Below are positions 35,340 through 48,171 of a stretch of 64,000 nucleotides of DNA, piece after piece. This DNA comes from Anisus vortex (taxonomy: Eukaryota; Mollusca; Gastropoda; Planorbidae): the NCBI GenBank assembly GCA_949126835.1, contig OX421492.1, positions 40,472,498 to 40,536,497 on the forward strand. The letters run 5' to 3'. The position numbers and the translations under genes were made by a program. The notes under the pieces were generated by a model that worked only from the letters and a program-made list of their open reading frames with translations, was not told where the DNA came from and made no database searches. Each line of letters opens with the position of its first letter. The first letter of the stretch is position 1.

Positions 35340-35545
35340 TAGACAAAAAAAGGTTCATAAAACATACTGCAGTTTTGGATAGTAGTGTATAGAAGCTTCA
35401 TAGTAAAAAAATGCAGCCTTTGTGAGTAGGAAATAGAAGTTAAATAAACATACTGCAGTTTTTTAGAGTTGAATATAGATTCAATATAGAAGCTTCATAA
35501 AACATACTGCAGCTTTTGAGAATATACAGACGCTTTTGAAAATAT
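35340..35545. repeat. Degenerate repeat with CATACTGCAG words
   Basis: Three to four diverged copies of a block of about 50 bp with AGAAGCTTCATAAAACATACTG and CAGTTTTK. The spacing is irregular, so it is an old or decaying array. Confidence 0.6.
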
Positions 35546-36249
35546 ATAGAAATATTATCCTACAACAAATGAAAGCTAGCGGGAAAAAGCACCTTATGCG
35601 GAAGTTATTCTCTAGGGATAACAATAGCATAATAAACAATGACTAGTCTCATGTGACAAGTCTCTTTTATATTTGCTATTTCAGAGTCAATTCTTGACTA
35701 GTTATTAATAGTTGTATAAAGTACAAATAGATCTACTAGATGTCTACTTCGATAAGACAAATCCAGGTGTCTTCATTTTGTTTGTTATTGTTTTTGACTT
35801 AAAAGTTATTTTTAAAAATCTCTTTGACACGCTCATCCCTCAAAACAAAAATAGCGGAAGTGAAAACGACACAGTAAATCGCCAAACTGGGAATTCTCGA
35901 CCCTTGTGTGGCCTTTACCAATCATTTTCCGGGACACAGAATGTTCACAATTAGGATCTTGCAATATGAGAATGGCGTGCAATAATCTAGAATATAAAAA
36001 AAACTTTGACAACCTCGGAAAAAAACGAAACATCTTTTTTTTTGTTTTTCGTCACATCCTGTACACAATAAATGTCGATTTCTGTTTTTAAAAAGTGTCG
36101 TTTGGAGACATCCTGTAATTCATCATAGCAGCGACATTGTGGTCGATAAACGAACATCACGACATTTTTGAACGCAAGTTTACACTAAAAGCAAAAAAAA
36201 CAAAACAACTGATTATGTCAACAATAGTCTTTCTCTTTACGCATTTTTT

Positions 36250-36612
36250 GTGTCATCAATAAGACTTTTGTTTGATTGCATTCTTAGTTTTGGCTTACGT
36301 CGGATTCGGTTTTTTGTAAATGTTCCCAATAAAAACTTAGTTTTCGTCAACTCTGAAGAAGGTCCTAGTGTCATAAGACCAAGAAGGAACGTGGACCCAA
36401 ATTACACCTTGATTTCTAAGGTCTTTGTGGAAGGGAATCCTAAATATCTTTTGAAAATGAAACATTTTTTTGTTATCCACAACATTTTTTCTTACTCGCA
36501 GGAAAACCAGGAAGCATCACATAGGCATGTTTTGTTAGTAAATGAAGGAATAGGACCGGAAGTGTTGAAATATAATAATATAGACATTTCTGATTCACCC
36601 ATGCATGGATAA
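36250..36612 (+). CDS. Unrecognised 120-codon ORF in intron 2
   Basis: The frame encodes a polar, mixed-composition peptide (for example NLVFVNSEEGPSVIRPRRN and HRHVLLVNEGIGPEVLKYNN) that looks less like AT-rich noise than its surroundings. I do not recognise a family. There is no obvious splice acceptor or donor and no repeat signature. It could be a fragment of an unrecognised mobile element, a retrocopy, or chance. Confidence 0.22.
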   Translation: MSSIRLLFDCILSFGLRRIRFFVNVPNKNLVFVNSEEGPSVIRPRRNVDPNYTLISKVFVEGNPKYLLKMKHFFVIHNIFSYSQENQEASHRHVLLVNEGIGPEVLKYNNIDISDSPMHG

Positions 36613-36754
36613 TCATTAGGACTTGTCAATGATTGATGAATAGTATTGTCTAACAATGAAAAAGTGTATGTTGGTTATGTTGTCATTGCCACATTAAAAG
36701 TAACTTTGCTTTGTTAATTCGTTTTATAGTGTCATGTTAACACTATAACAAACA

Positions 36755-37530
36755 GGTATTTTGCTCTATTGGATCATCTCTATACAAACACGTATTTGTC
36801 TCTATCGGAAAATCTCTATACAAACACGTGTTTCGCTCTATCGGATAATCTCCATACAAACTCGTATTTTGCTCTATCGGATAATCTCTATACAAAGACG
36901 TATTTTCGCTCTTTCGGATCATCCCTATAACAAACACGTATTTTGCTATATCGGATAATCTCTATATACACGTATTTTGTTCTATCTGATCGTCCTTATA
37001 CAAACACGTATTTAGCTATATCGGATCATCTATATACAAACACGTATTTTGCTATATCGGATCATCTATATACAAACACGTATTTTGCTATATCGGATCA
37101 TCGCTATACAAACACGTATTTTGCTCTATCGGATAATCTCTATACAAACACGTATTTAGCTCTATCGGATCATCTCTATACAAACACGTATTTTGCTCTA
37201 TCGGATAATCTCTATACAAACACGTATTTAGCTCTATCGGATCATCTATATACAAACACGTATTTAGCTATATCGGATCATCTCTATACAAACACGTATT
37301 TTGCTCTATCGGATCATCTCTATACAAACACGTATTTAGCTCTATCGGATCATCGCTAGACAAACACGTATTTAGCTCTATCGGATCATCTCTATACAAA
37401 CACGTATTTTGCTCTATCGGATAATCTCTATACAAACACGTATTTAGCTCTATCGGATCATCTCTATACAAACACGTATTTTGCTCTATCGGATCATCTC
37501 TATACAAACACGTATTATGTTCTATAAGTT
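36755..37530. repeat. 36-bp minisatellite
   Basis: About 21 copies of a unit with GCTCTATCGGATMATCTCTA and TACAAACACGTATTTW. The period is 12 codons, so open frames run through it on both strands (peptides such as LSDHLYTNTYFA); these are not called as genes. Two positions vary between copies (TAATC/TCATC and TTTTG/TTTAG) in a patchy order. Confidence 0.96.
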
Positions 37531-39414
37531 GACCAGGATATATTATTTTTGTTCTTGCATTTGTTTGCTATGGTACAAAAATGTCTGAAGTATTTACGAC
37601 CCAAAGAAATATATAAATATTAATTACCATGCTGCAAATCTAAATACAATGGATGTCAGCTGTTGCCATGTTTTATGCTATGAAAGATTTATCGCTGTGA
37701 TCAAATGTTTGATTGATATTGATTGAAAGGGCAGGAAATACGTTTTATGCGTGCTGGCTAACAAACGCACGGTCTTCTACGTCATCGCGTAGAGTGTAGA
37801 GGCTCATGTATACGCACACGCTTGAATGCTCACCAATAGAGCATACACATAGGCCTACACACATGCACACACATGCATACAAATATAAACAAATATACAC
37901 ACACACGTATATAGCAATGACACACACATACACAGGCATGCACATTACATGCTAAGTTTCCGAAGTGTTAATGGTGCATTTTATCTTCTCTTGATAACTT
38001 TAACAGTTATCTTATCTTGATATCTGAAACAATAACATTATCTCGATATTTAAAGCATTCTTGGATTTCTGCAAGAAAAGTTGTTGTCCATTCGTGAACT
38101 TATCATTATAAGACACATGTAATACATATTTTATACGGTAACATTTTATATGACTCGATAACATTTTCTATTATTATAGACAGCTTGGTTATATAATATT
38201 ATAATATAATAATATTATAATATAATAATTATAAAATAATAATAAGACCAATACATCTTACTCTTACTGGTCTAACTCAAAAGTGTTAATGAAAATCAAT
38301 ACAGTGTTTGTAGTATAGTGTCTCAGAAAACGTTTAGTTTGGCAGTGCAGTTTGCAGGCAACTGAATATTGCACCCCCTGTCCGCGGAAGTTGATTAGCC
38401 CAGATAAAAACAGTCGCATCGCTTTTCCCCCGAGACCAAGAACGGTTAATTGACATTCATACTAAGCCATGTGCCTTTGCCTTGCTCTGTCAGAACTGTA
38501 GGCTGGTGTACCATATTTTTGCAGTGTCCAAATACACCCCTGGGTACCTGTCTTTTGTTAAAAAAGGAACTTTAAAATTGAAACCTGCTGGTTTTTGTTG
38601 TATGCATTCAACATCACAGAGTCACCTCTACCCACACCATCGCATTAGGCTATAATAAAAGCAATACTTATAGTTTCTAAAAAAGTCATCTTTACACTTA
38701 TATCCTAATGTATTTTATCTTGTGGAACTTCCGAAGTAAGATTCAATTTTGTAAATTTTAAGGAACATTTGGACGCAATATTCTTGATAAGAAACCTTTT
38801 TCTGCTAAAATTATCTATCGTTCATGTTGAACTAATTTTATTTATTATTTCCAAATTAATCATATTTTCATACAAGTATGTTATGCCTCAATTTCTTTTG
38901 TACGGAAATTAAAGAGAAAATGGCTTCCTTGTCTGACTAACCACATAATTGGGATTTCAAAGACTTAATCATATCACCGCACGCTGAAACACGTCGTAAA
39001 AAAATAGAAAAGAGGCAATTTACTGGTTGGATTAATGACCTCACGTGTACTCCAATATCCTTTGAGTTAAAATACAAACGGCGTTACAGTGTAAAGTGAA
39101 AGTTGAAACTAGAATCTACTTGAAATATCATCAGGCCTTTGTAATTGTCTGACAGAAATATCAATGTGATTCAACGGGTCTCTTTCTTTACTACAACTTA
39201 ACTCATAATGCTATAACCCAAGTCTACCAAATATATCTTAAAGATCTAATGATGTAAAGCTACAACACCTAGACATATCTATTATATACGTTAAATAAAA
39301 CTTAACCCAGTAATAATCTACCGTATAGGATATAATCACGTAATGCTTCACTTCTACATATTCGCTGATGATGTAGTACAATACTGTATAATGATGTAAT
39401 CATCGTCATTACCT
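37531..39414. other. Intronic, no gene seen
   Basis: AT-rich intron 2 sequence. It includes a CA-rich tract at about 37850-37945 and an AT-only palindromic stretch (TATAATATTATAATATAATA) near 38185-38230. Confidence 0.5.
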
Positions 39415-41650
39415 GTCAACCCAACTGCGGTATCTCCAGAGTCCTCTGTCCTGAGCCATTTTCTATAATTGGGCCAGCTGTACCCCATCTTTCCTGTGTC
39501 TGCCTCAAGGTCGCATCGTAAGGTATTTCTTGGGCGGCCTCTTTACCGCTTGCCCTGTGGGTACCACTTCAGTGCTAGTATGGTGTCGTTGATTGGCGGC
39601 TTGCGCAGGTTGTGCCCTATCTCAGGGGTCGGCAACCTTTTGCTTAAAGTGTGCCAAACTAGGATTTCTAAATCTTTAAGCGTGCCAACAACGTGAAAGT
39701 CAAACTGCTCAACTATTTAAGTGCCGTAGCAAGACCAAGACCAAAAGAAAAGGAGCATTATAGAGAAAATCATTTAAGCGTTTTATATTTCATAACAAAT
39801 AAATATGTTGGTTATTAGCATCTTTTTTAATCCTTTCATTGCTTATACACAATTTCATTTCCCAACTTACACATTAATGGTTAATGTATCAACTCTTATA
39901 AAGCTTATTTGAATTTAGCTGTTAAGATATTTTTCTAGTAATAGACATAAATTCTTTAAATTATGATCTCTGAATGACTGAGACTTCATCTTGTATATAA
40001 ATATTACTAGCGAAGATATTCGAGCACACGAGGAGGTATTACAATTAAGCGAAATAGATAGGTAGTGATCATACAAACTTGGTAGTTAATGTAATGTTTA
40101 GAATCGTACATATAAATTCTTTAGTCATATATTAATTGTATAATTTTCGACTATCTTTTATAGTTTGATAATTGTATAGTTAAAAATTGAAAGTCATTTC
40201 ATTAATTTGTTTAAAAGGAAACAAAACAGAAATATTAACGCAAAGAAAACTGGTTAATTATCTCCCTTTAATAAAATTCTAAAAATTTGATGCTAGTGAT
40301 GCCAAACGAGTTAAAAAGAATATAACTAGTGTTGCTTTTAAATTATTTCTTTATACCAATTTAGCATGGTTAAAGAAAATGTGCGCGTCCGCCGCAGTCT
40401 CAATAGGGAAATATTTCTATGACCCGACAAAATATAAATATGCTCACTAGTGCAAATTAAACCAAATGTTGAAAGTAAAGCGAATGCCTTGCAGTTGACA
40501 ACATATGACTTTCTTAAGTAGCTATTCCTTTCAGATTTTTCGCAAATCGTCACATTTCGGATGTTTAAAATGAAAAAAATTCCAATTTCCCTCCACTATA
40601 AAAAGATCCAGATCTAAGCAGTTTTTAGTAAGATCAAGCCGGTGTTAGGCTTAATGTGGTATGGAAGAAACATGTCCATGAATTTGAAAGTCTTGCCTTT
40701 GTTTAGAAAACTCCGCATTGAGAGCTTTAATGTACTTCTGAAAAAGCTCATCGATCTTAATTTGCCTTAAATTAGGGAAAAAGTTAAATGTTTTGAAATT
40801 GATTTCACGACGAGATATGTCCAGTGTAAATGCAATGTCCAGTTTCAATGCACTGTCCAGTTTCAATGCAATGTCCATCCCAGTGGTCCAACACTTCCAG
40901 TGCTTTTCGACCCCATCCTTGTTCAACTCACTGAAATATGTCGCCTTGTTATTCAGAAAGATCGGCTTCAACAGTCAGTTCTCCTCATTCAATAGCGGAA
41001 TTTTGTAAATCAAGATACACCTTGATTGCTTCCAGTCAAGAAACGAATCTATCTAAGACTTCACCTATACTCCGTATCACTTTAATCTAAAAGAGAATTA
41101 TGAAACTATAAAATTGACGATCGTAACAATAGATTCAAACAAATGCAATGATGAGATTTTAGCACACAAACATTAAAAATTTTGAACTAAAACAGTCGAC
41201 GTCCAGTGTAATTCCCATGTAATTCGACACTCAGCACAAATTAGCCTAATTATGCAGACGTAGGCCTAGGCCTACGTTGTTTTGACTTAAAAAATCTTCT
41301 TGGCGGTCACTCGCGTGCCACTGAAAATTGTTCTGCGTGCCAAGTCTGGCACGCGTGTCTTAGGTTGCCGACCCCTGCCCTATCTAACCCCATCTTTTTC
41401 TTCTGATATCTTCTTCAATAGGACGTTGGCAGGTTCTTTGCCAGAGGTCGATGTTGTTTATGGTGTCAGGCCAGCGGGTCTGGAGTATCCTTCTGAGACA
41501 GCTGTTGATGAAAGTTTAGACTTTGCCGAAGGTTGCTTTTGTCATTCTCCAAGTTTCTGCTCCATACAACAGGACTGACTTTACATTAGAGTTGAACAGT
41601 CTAATCTTAGTATTTAGGCATAGCTCTTTGGAGTTCCATATATTCTTGAA
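39415..41650 (-). pseudogene. LINE RT fragment split by a hAT element
   Basis: Two parts of one minus-strand LINE ORF2 lie at 41386-41650 and 39415-39622. The first reads KSVLLYGAETWRMTK, then INSCLRRILQTRWPDTINN (frame change between them) and RRKRW. The second reads IGHNLRKP, then ALKWYPQG and RGRPRNTLRCDLEAD. When the hAT at 39623-41377 and one copy of its 8-bp duplication are removed, the reading frame runs straight across the join (RRKRWG, a TAG in place of the usual Trp, then IGH). The fragment has several stops and no catalytic RT core in the window. Confidence 0.93.
39623..41377 (+). mobile_element. hAT element, 1755 bp, family H1, nested in LINE
   Basis: Ends CAGGGGTCGGCAACC and, on the right, GGTTGCCGACCCCTG, flanked by a perfect 8-bp duplication CCCTATCT (39615-39622 and 41378-41385). 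On the minus strand at 40651-40971 it keeps part of a transposase (FFPNLRQIKIDELFQKYI, LNAEFSK, IFLNNKATYFSELN) that resembles GTF2IRD2/Charlie-type hAT transposases. Frameshifts and the loss of the catalytic and dimerisation parts make it non-autonomous. It is used here as the reference orientation of family H1. Confidence 0.95.
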
Positions 41651-43096
41651 AATGACGTAATGCCATACTATTACCCAATTTAAATGTAATGACACGCTTA
41701 TACACAGCTTCAAATGACGTAATGACACATAACTACATAAAATATAATGACGTAATGGCACACTACTACACAACATTTTCATGACATGGAAGAAATATAT
41801 TTTTAATGTCATTATTTTCAAAATGTTATATATATCAAAAGAATATTGTCAATAGACTTGATCCATTGCAATCCTACGAAGTCAGTTCACTTTTTTCGGT
41901 ACCGCTAAAATCAATAATTGATTCCCGGCTTAGTAGCCTTATTCGTACCAAAAGCTATAAATCAGCGGCTTGGATTTACTGGTGAGGATTTAATGGCTGC
42001 CGGCAAAATTTAGAGATGAAATAAAACTTAAATAAATTTAGAAAAAAATAAGTCTATCGTAAAGTGTGAAAAGCTTCAGAAATCTGACAATTAGTACTGT
42101 ATAAACTATGTGATAATAATGTATGTTTCCCCCAGAAATATCCCGGTTGCATTTGTCCCATGAATGTTTCATGGCGTGAAATATTACGTATCGATACATT
42201 TTTGATAAGTATCTGGCCTTGGGTAATCGGATAGTCCGGACAGAATCAATACTAGGGTGACTAGGGTGTGACAGGATTGTTATGTCCAATTTTTTTGTCT
42301 GGAGGAATCTTACGAGGGGTGAATACAGTTTTATTTTCCTGCATCGAGTTTGTGTGTATGTGTATGTGTGTGTGTGTGTTTGTTTGTTTGTTTGTTCTCA
42401 GAGAATCAGAGATTTATGTTTCCACTTATTTTGTTTTTGTTTCAAGAGATATCCTTAGAATTAGATCTAAACTCGTTATTTGGGATTGTAATGTTTGGAT
42501 TTTTTTATTCTTCCGATGTTGCTGTTATCCAGAATATATTTCTTGCTGACATTTCTGTCCTAGAATTTGGATTGATTTTGTTGGCGCCCATCTCTTTACT
42601 GTTACACATAATTGCTATTTCTGTCAACATGTGTACATGAGTGTGGAATGGATGGAATGTGTATGTTTTCCTAATGTACATTTACGGGACTTAATTGTGT
42701 ACATGTAAATAGGCTAGATGTACATTATTCAACGCTAGCAAAACGTTTCAAACAAAATGGGTTACGGCCAAGGGAGGGGAATGCATTTGTACAGACCACA
42801 CAAAGCTGCTTTACGCTATGGTAACAGAAACTGGTGAGTTCATCTATTTAAACACAATGGTTCCTTCTATGCATACATTATTTAGACACTAACAAAGCAG
42901 TAACATTAATCATTGAGAAAAAAAAGATCCAGAGAGAAGGTCTTTTATTAAAACAACATTTTTAAGGCTGTTCAATAGACATAATATATTGTACTACAGT
43001 ATAGCTTTCTAGAGGTAGTTTGAACAAAGCTTGGAGTGATATTGCCTTCCTCATCTCTCTCTCTCTCACTCTACATTCTGTCTTGCTGTAGTGATG
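41651..43096. other. Intronic, no gene seen
   Basis: AT-rich. Contains short tandem words ATGACGTAATG at about 41650-41760 and a (TG)n/(TTTG)n tract at 42350-42395. Confidence 0.5.
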
Positions 43097-43104
43097 TTCT
43101 ATTG

Positions 43105-43286
43105 CAGGGGTCGGCAACCTCTTGATAATAGTGTGCCAAAGTAGGATTTCAAATATATTCAGCGTGCCAACAGTTTAAGATTCATTTCTTTAAAACATTC
43201 CATTTCTTGTAGAGGAGACTTGAATTTCCATTTAGAGGGTCTTTCGCGTGCCAATGAAAATCACTGCCGTAGGTTGCCGAGGCCTA
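43105..43286 (+). mobile_element. hAT MITE, 182 bp, family H1
   Basis: Starts CAGGGGTCGGCAACC and ends GGTTGCCGAGGCCTA, a mutated terminus, flanked by a perfect 8-bp TTCTATTG (43097-43104 and 43287-43294). Subterminal GTGTGCCAAAGTAGGATTTC and GCGTGCCAA are shared with the larger H1 elements, which suggests that it is an internal-deletion derivative. Confidence 0.94.
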
Positions 43287-43972
43287 TTCTATTGTACTGT
43301 TGCACAATTAGCCTGACTTCTGTAGACTGACGTCGGGTCTGTGGTGTATGTATTTAAAAATGTCAATCTGCCCACAGATAATTGATAATCGGCAACCATT
43401 TTATTCCAGGCTTTCTCTTTGTATTAAACTAAAATGAAATTTTGGTTTACTGATTGATTAAATTTCTTAAATGATTATTATTATGATCTGAAGTGTATCT
43501 TTAAAAACAATAAGTGCAAGAACTATTAGTGTGAATAAAAATGGTTGTCATAAACTATTTTCATTTTTTCTATTTATGGACGGTTTCAATTATATCGAAA
43601 ACTCCTAATATTTTTTTTCTAAATTAAATAATTTTATTTTTAGCCTTACAGTGAGTATACTTTAATCAACTATATGATCAAATTAACATTTGAAATAGTG
43701 GTATTTCAAATTAATTTGCGATTGGCCTACAGTTAAATTCTAAAACAATGAGTACAAGTTATATTTCGGTGAATTAAAAAGGATTTGTTAAATAAACTTA
43801 ATATATTATAATCTTATATTATCTTTTTTTCTACTCAAAGTTTGTGAATACACGAAGTCAGATTGATGGGTTCTACGTCGTGCTGTCGACAAAACTAGAA
43901 ACAGAATTAATTAGATTTCAAAAGTCTCGTCTGTATTTATAAACAAATGTCACGTGATCAATATTCTTAACC

Positions 43973-45126
43973 CACTGCCAAGGACTACTGAAGACAGGAC
44001 GCGCAGGGTTGAATTTCTGACTTCCTAGCTAAGGCCAGTTTTTTTAACAGTAGCGATACACTCCCTTGGCGCAGTGATATAATGTTAACTATTATTAAGT
44101 AACTAACACAATTCTTTACTACTATGATTCATTGTATTAATGGTTTATGTCATTGTCATTAATTTAATGACAAAGAACGATCTAATAGCCATTAAAATGT
44201 CTTAATAATTACCAAGCATGAGCGCACTATTTTTTAAGGAGTATGAATAGAAGGCGCAGTTTGGTTCCAAAATGGATACTTCTTGTTGGATTTTACTTCA
44301 CTGTGTTTGTTTTTAATGTTTCGATCGTGTATTTTTTATCAAAATGCCTTATAGATGTGGTGTAGTTCATTGTAAAGGTATTTATAATGCTGCCAACCAG
44401 TGTCGTTTGTTTAAAGTGCCAAATAGTGCATGTATACCATTATTGAAAGCAGAAAATATGAGAGGAGAGCACAATGTTTGTTTATTTTTAACTATCACAG
44501 TCAATTTACATTCTTTATATTCCTTGGTCATTAAAACACATAAATTTTGCCATAGATATAGAAATCAAATTATCGTATTTATAATTATGGTATACATGTA
44601 CCACTTGGCAAAATTCTCAACCCAAATAATCGACTTACTTCATAATCACTTTTTTTAGATGCTTTGCATTTGTCTCTTAATTATGAGCGAGATAAATTTT
44701 ATGGGTGGGTTACGTTTTTCTCTTTTTAGGTCAAGAAATAACGATTTTTTTGAATTTTTTTTTCAATTTATTTTATTCCTTAGGTGACCCCCCACATGAA
44801 ACCGTCAACACCAACCGCATATATATATAGGGTATCATGTGTACGGCCATAATCATTCAATCATCTAAATAGATCTTAAATAATATTCAAATGCTCTTTT
44901 AAATCCTCTCAATCCTAACCCCTCATTAGTAAACGGCCCTGCACATTAACATTATTGACATTATTGACATTATTGACATTAATTATGTTAGTTACTTAAT
45001 AATAGTTTACTTCATATATAAGCGCGACAAAGGAAGTGTATCGCTACTGTTAAAAAAACTGGCCTTAGCTAGCTAAGTCAGAAATTCAAGTCTGCATGTC
45101 CTGTCTTCAGTAGTCCTTGCCCACTG
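43973..45126 (+). mobile_element. THAP-encoding DNA transposon with about 140-bp TIRs
   Basis: The left arm (43973 to about 44112) and right arm (about 44983-45126) are long inverted repeats. Shared blocks include CAAGGACTACTGAAGACAGG, GAATTTCTGACTT, CTAAGGCCAGTTTTTTTAAC, AGTAGCGATACACT and ACTATTATTAAGTAACTAAC. Between them is an ORF that begins with a THAP-like zinc-finger start (44344). THAP DNA-binding domains at the start of a DNA transposon are known from the P-element superfamily, so a P-type element is the best guess. Flanks TCTTAACC (43965-43972) and TTTTATCC (45129-45136) agree at 6 of 8, a weak target-site duplication. The RNase H-like catalytic region is absent. Confidence 0.82.
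44344..44658 (+). CDS. THAP-domain ORF, truncated, inside transposon
   Basis: The frame starts MPYRCGVVHCKGIYNAANQC and continues RLFKVPN, the canonical opening of a THAP C2CH zinc finger: Cys5 and Cys10, then an aromatic and the F-x-x-P motif. The second half of the finger (C-x2-H and the AVPTIF-like box) is not in this frame. After about residue 44 the sequence becomes hydrophobic and unrecognisable, so either the rest is in another exon or it has been lost by internal deletion. If expressed, it would be a partial DNA-binding domain. Its only neighbours are the element's inverted repeats. Confidence 0.6.
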   Translation: MPYRCGVVHCKGIYNAANQCRLFKVPNSACIPLLKAENMRGEHNVCLFLTITVNLHSLYSLVIKTHKFCHRYRNQIIVFIIMVYMYHLAKFSTQIIDLLHNHFF

Positions 45127-45199
45127 CATTTTATCCTAGTGATCGAAATAGTACTAAAACACTTATTTTCCCTACTATTCGACAGACTACTGATAACGT

Positions 45200-45537
45200 T
45201 TCCTTTTGGACAGACTAATAATAAACATTTTTTCCCAACTATTCGACAAAATACTATTTAAAAAACCTTTCTTGCCCTACTATTCGACAAAATACTATTT
45301 AAAAAACCTTTCTTGCCCTACTATTCGACAAAATACTATTTAAAAAACCTTTCTTGCCCTACTATTCGACAAAATACTATTTAAAAAACCTTTCTTGCCC
45401 TACTATTCGACAAAATACTATTTAAAAAACCTTTCTTGCCCTACTATTCGACAAAATACTATTTAAAAAAACTTTCTTGCCCTACTATTCGACAAAATAC
45501 TATTTAAAAAACCTTTCTTGCCCTACTATTCGACAGA
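45200..45537. repeat. 41-bp minisatellite
   Basis: About eight copies of a unit with CTATTCGACAAAATACTATT and TAAAAAACCTTTCTTGCCC. The first copies are diverged, and the last seven are almost identical. It begins about 75 bp after the right inverted repeat of the THAP element. Confidence 0.95.
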
Positions 45538-46354
45538 TAAAAAAACAAAAACTTGTTTTCATACTTTTCTACAAAATAATGAAAAACGAAACGAATACCG
45601 AAAACAATTTGTCCTACTATTTGGCCGAAAACCAACTTATCATACTCAACCCTACTGGATACAAATTGCAAGATCAGTACATCCCTTTCTTCAGAGTAGG
45701 CCAGTATTGAAGTCAATATGCAAATAGTAAGCATACAAATGCAACGTGTGAAGCCAATACATAGATAGAGGACGACGTACTTCAAACTCCGTCTATCAAT
45801 ATGCAGATAATGGACTCACGCACCCACATACACGGGTCCAGAAAGTAAAATTATTCTAAGGGAGAGAGAGATCACCTAGTCCGGAATGTCTTATCAAATC
45901 CAACCTAAAAGAAGGTTGAAATGAGAGGCACGTGTAAAGATGAAGGTTGAGTTGGTTCACATAGTGTTGAACTCACGTCCAATATTAGATGATAAATTGG
46001 GAAGCTGAGAGGATGAGATAGTTAGCCAAATTGTAGATCCATGTTGCGCTTTTGACTTGTTTTGGTGCCTTTGTATAAAAAGTAGTTGCCAGTAGTAGTT
46101 TTTAAAGTTACATTTTTAGTCCATTTTTTATATGGTAAAAAAAGGGGTAAAATTATTAAAATAAACTCTACCAATAAAGACTCAAATACAGAGACTTTTC
46201 TACGCAGCAAAATAACCCAGATACACTGACTTCTAAGTAGTTGATTTTTTTGTAGATTTTTCGGGCTATTCCATCAATGATTTTTTCGGTTCCAAAATGC
46301 AGGACTTTTATACAAGAAAACAACAACAACAACAAACTTAACTAACCCTAATAG
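45538..46354. other. Intronic, no gene seen
   Basis: No recognisable feature. Short open frames at 45518-45785 overlap the end of the 41-bp array and are not supported. Confidence 0.5.
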
Positions 46355-46548
46355 ACTTTTACTGACCTTATAGTTTTATCACTGACCTTATAGTTTTATC
46401 ACTGACCTTATAGTTTTATCACTGACCTTATAGTTTTATCACTGACCTTATAGTTTTATCACTGACCTTATAGTTTTATCACTGACCTTATAGTTTTATC
46501 ACTGACCTTATAGTTTTATCACTGACCTTTTAGTTTTATCACTAACCT
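46355..46548. repeat. 20-bp minisatellite
   Basis: About nine perfect copies of ACTGACCTTATAGTTTTATC with diverged units at each end. Confidence 0.96.
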
Positions 46549-48171
46549 TAACAATAACACTGAAACGCTAACCTAAATATTTATATCAAGCAAAATCAGT
46601 TTAAATGTACATGAAAAAAAACCTTCTAATTGATTTTTAAAAATAGATTACTTAGTACTGTAACGAGGAATAAATTTATGTCACTTTAAAAACTATTCGG
46701 CATTTTAACTTAATTTTTGTGATAATATCATTAAAACAGATGAAGTTTTCTGATAACAAAATGTTAACCCTTCCCGTACCGACCTACTTCTATCTATGCT
46801 GCCTTCAGTTCCGCTATATACGCGCCCGGGACTGTAAGGGTTAATATATAAGAGTTGTAACTTGTTAGCTGCTCAATAACCGAATCAAATCTGTTTTATT
46901 GTCTCTTTCTTTTTCGTAAGGGAAATATTATAAAGAATAAGAATAAATAGACCAAGAATAAATATAATAAAAGTGAATTAAAAATGCCTAATTAGAGAAA
47001 GCCAACCAGGGCTAATCGATATATGAGATCAATTTGTGATTTGAATGGTGCTGGCATTGTGTTGGTCACGCAGTTTCCTCATATACCGTGGCCGATGGAC
47101 ATTTAGGTCTTAAATGATATTTCAATTTACAAACGTTATCACTTATGTCTTGCATTAATTACAATAAAAAAAAAACGAAAACAGATAAAAAATTCTTGGT
47201 TAACTTTTTATTTATTGAAGTTTATTATGGCCAACAAAAAAGAAAGAATAATAAAAGCTTAGAATAACATTAAATTATACGTTTTGTTCTATGTAACTGC
47301 ATGCATGCACTTGATAAAAAAAAATCTAACATACGGAAGTAGACCGACTTAAATTACAGGTAAAAAGATACAAGGACGACTTCTTTATTGTATCACCCTT
47401 TTTTCCTCTCACGTTAAAATGTACCATTTGTGAAAAGTCATAATCTAGGTCAGCCTAAATATAACACATTATATGTGTGACACACATTATTTATTCATTA
47501 ATCCCATCCTTCTTCTTTCCACTTTACCTAAGACCGAGATTTCACGTCAAATTTCGCTGAAACATAAAAAAGAGAAACATTAAATTAATGGTTTTGAAAA
47601 TGGGTGCGTGAATTACGTCACGCGTAGTAATTAGGTCAAATACAAGGCCTTACTACAATTTTAGGATGTTTTCCTCTTGAAGGCCATCCTTGTAGCTATG
47701 CAGTGTATAATTTTTTTTATCTTCTAAATAGGATTAATGTTATGTGTTGCGAGCGATTGACTTCAACAGATCTAATCAGCTGTTACTACAAACTCGATGT
47801 GATATATCCACCGCTGAGGTGGATTATTTAACATTTCCGTGCACTGTTATGTAATGTTAAACTTTGCTATTTCTGGTTAAAGTCTATTATTTACAGACAA
47901 TTATTGCGTCACATTAATTTTGTTTCCATGTTCAATGGACCGTCAGAATACTCGGTATGGAAAAGACGTTGAAGGGGCGTTGCCTTACATAAAGGCAGTG
48001 ACCTTCTTCTCCTTTTTACACTTATCTATTCCTCCCCTTCTCCCCGCCAATGTATTGTACTATTCGGACAAAAAAAAAAGTTCCGTAATAGCGACGAGCC
48101 AGAACGAAAGTTAGAAAAATGATCATTTAAAGTTTACAAACAAGTAACAATCATTCTACAATAATTTTACA
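46549..48171. other. Intronic, no gene seen
   Basis: AT-rich DNA without recognised genes or repeats. A 64-codon frame at 47920 has no motif. Confidence 0.5.

Noticed and set aside
36743..37507. Overlapping ORFs on both strands with YTNTYFALSDHL-type and YRDDPIEQNTCL-type repeats
   Set aside because: They are translations of the 36-bp array; open frames on both strands are a period effect and there is no flanking coding sequence.
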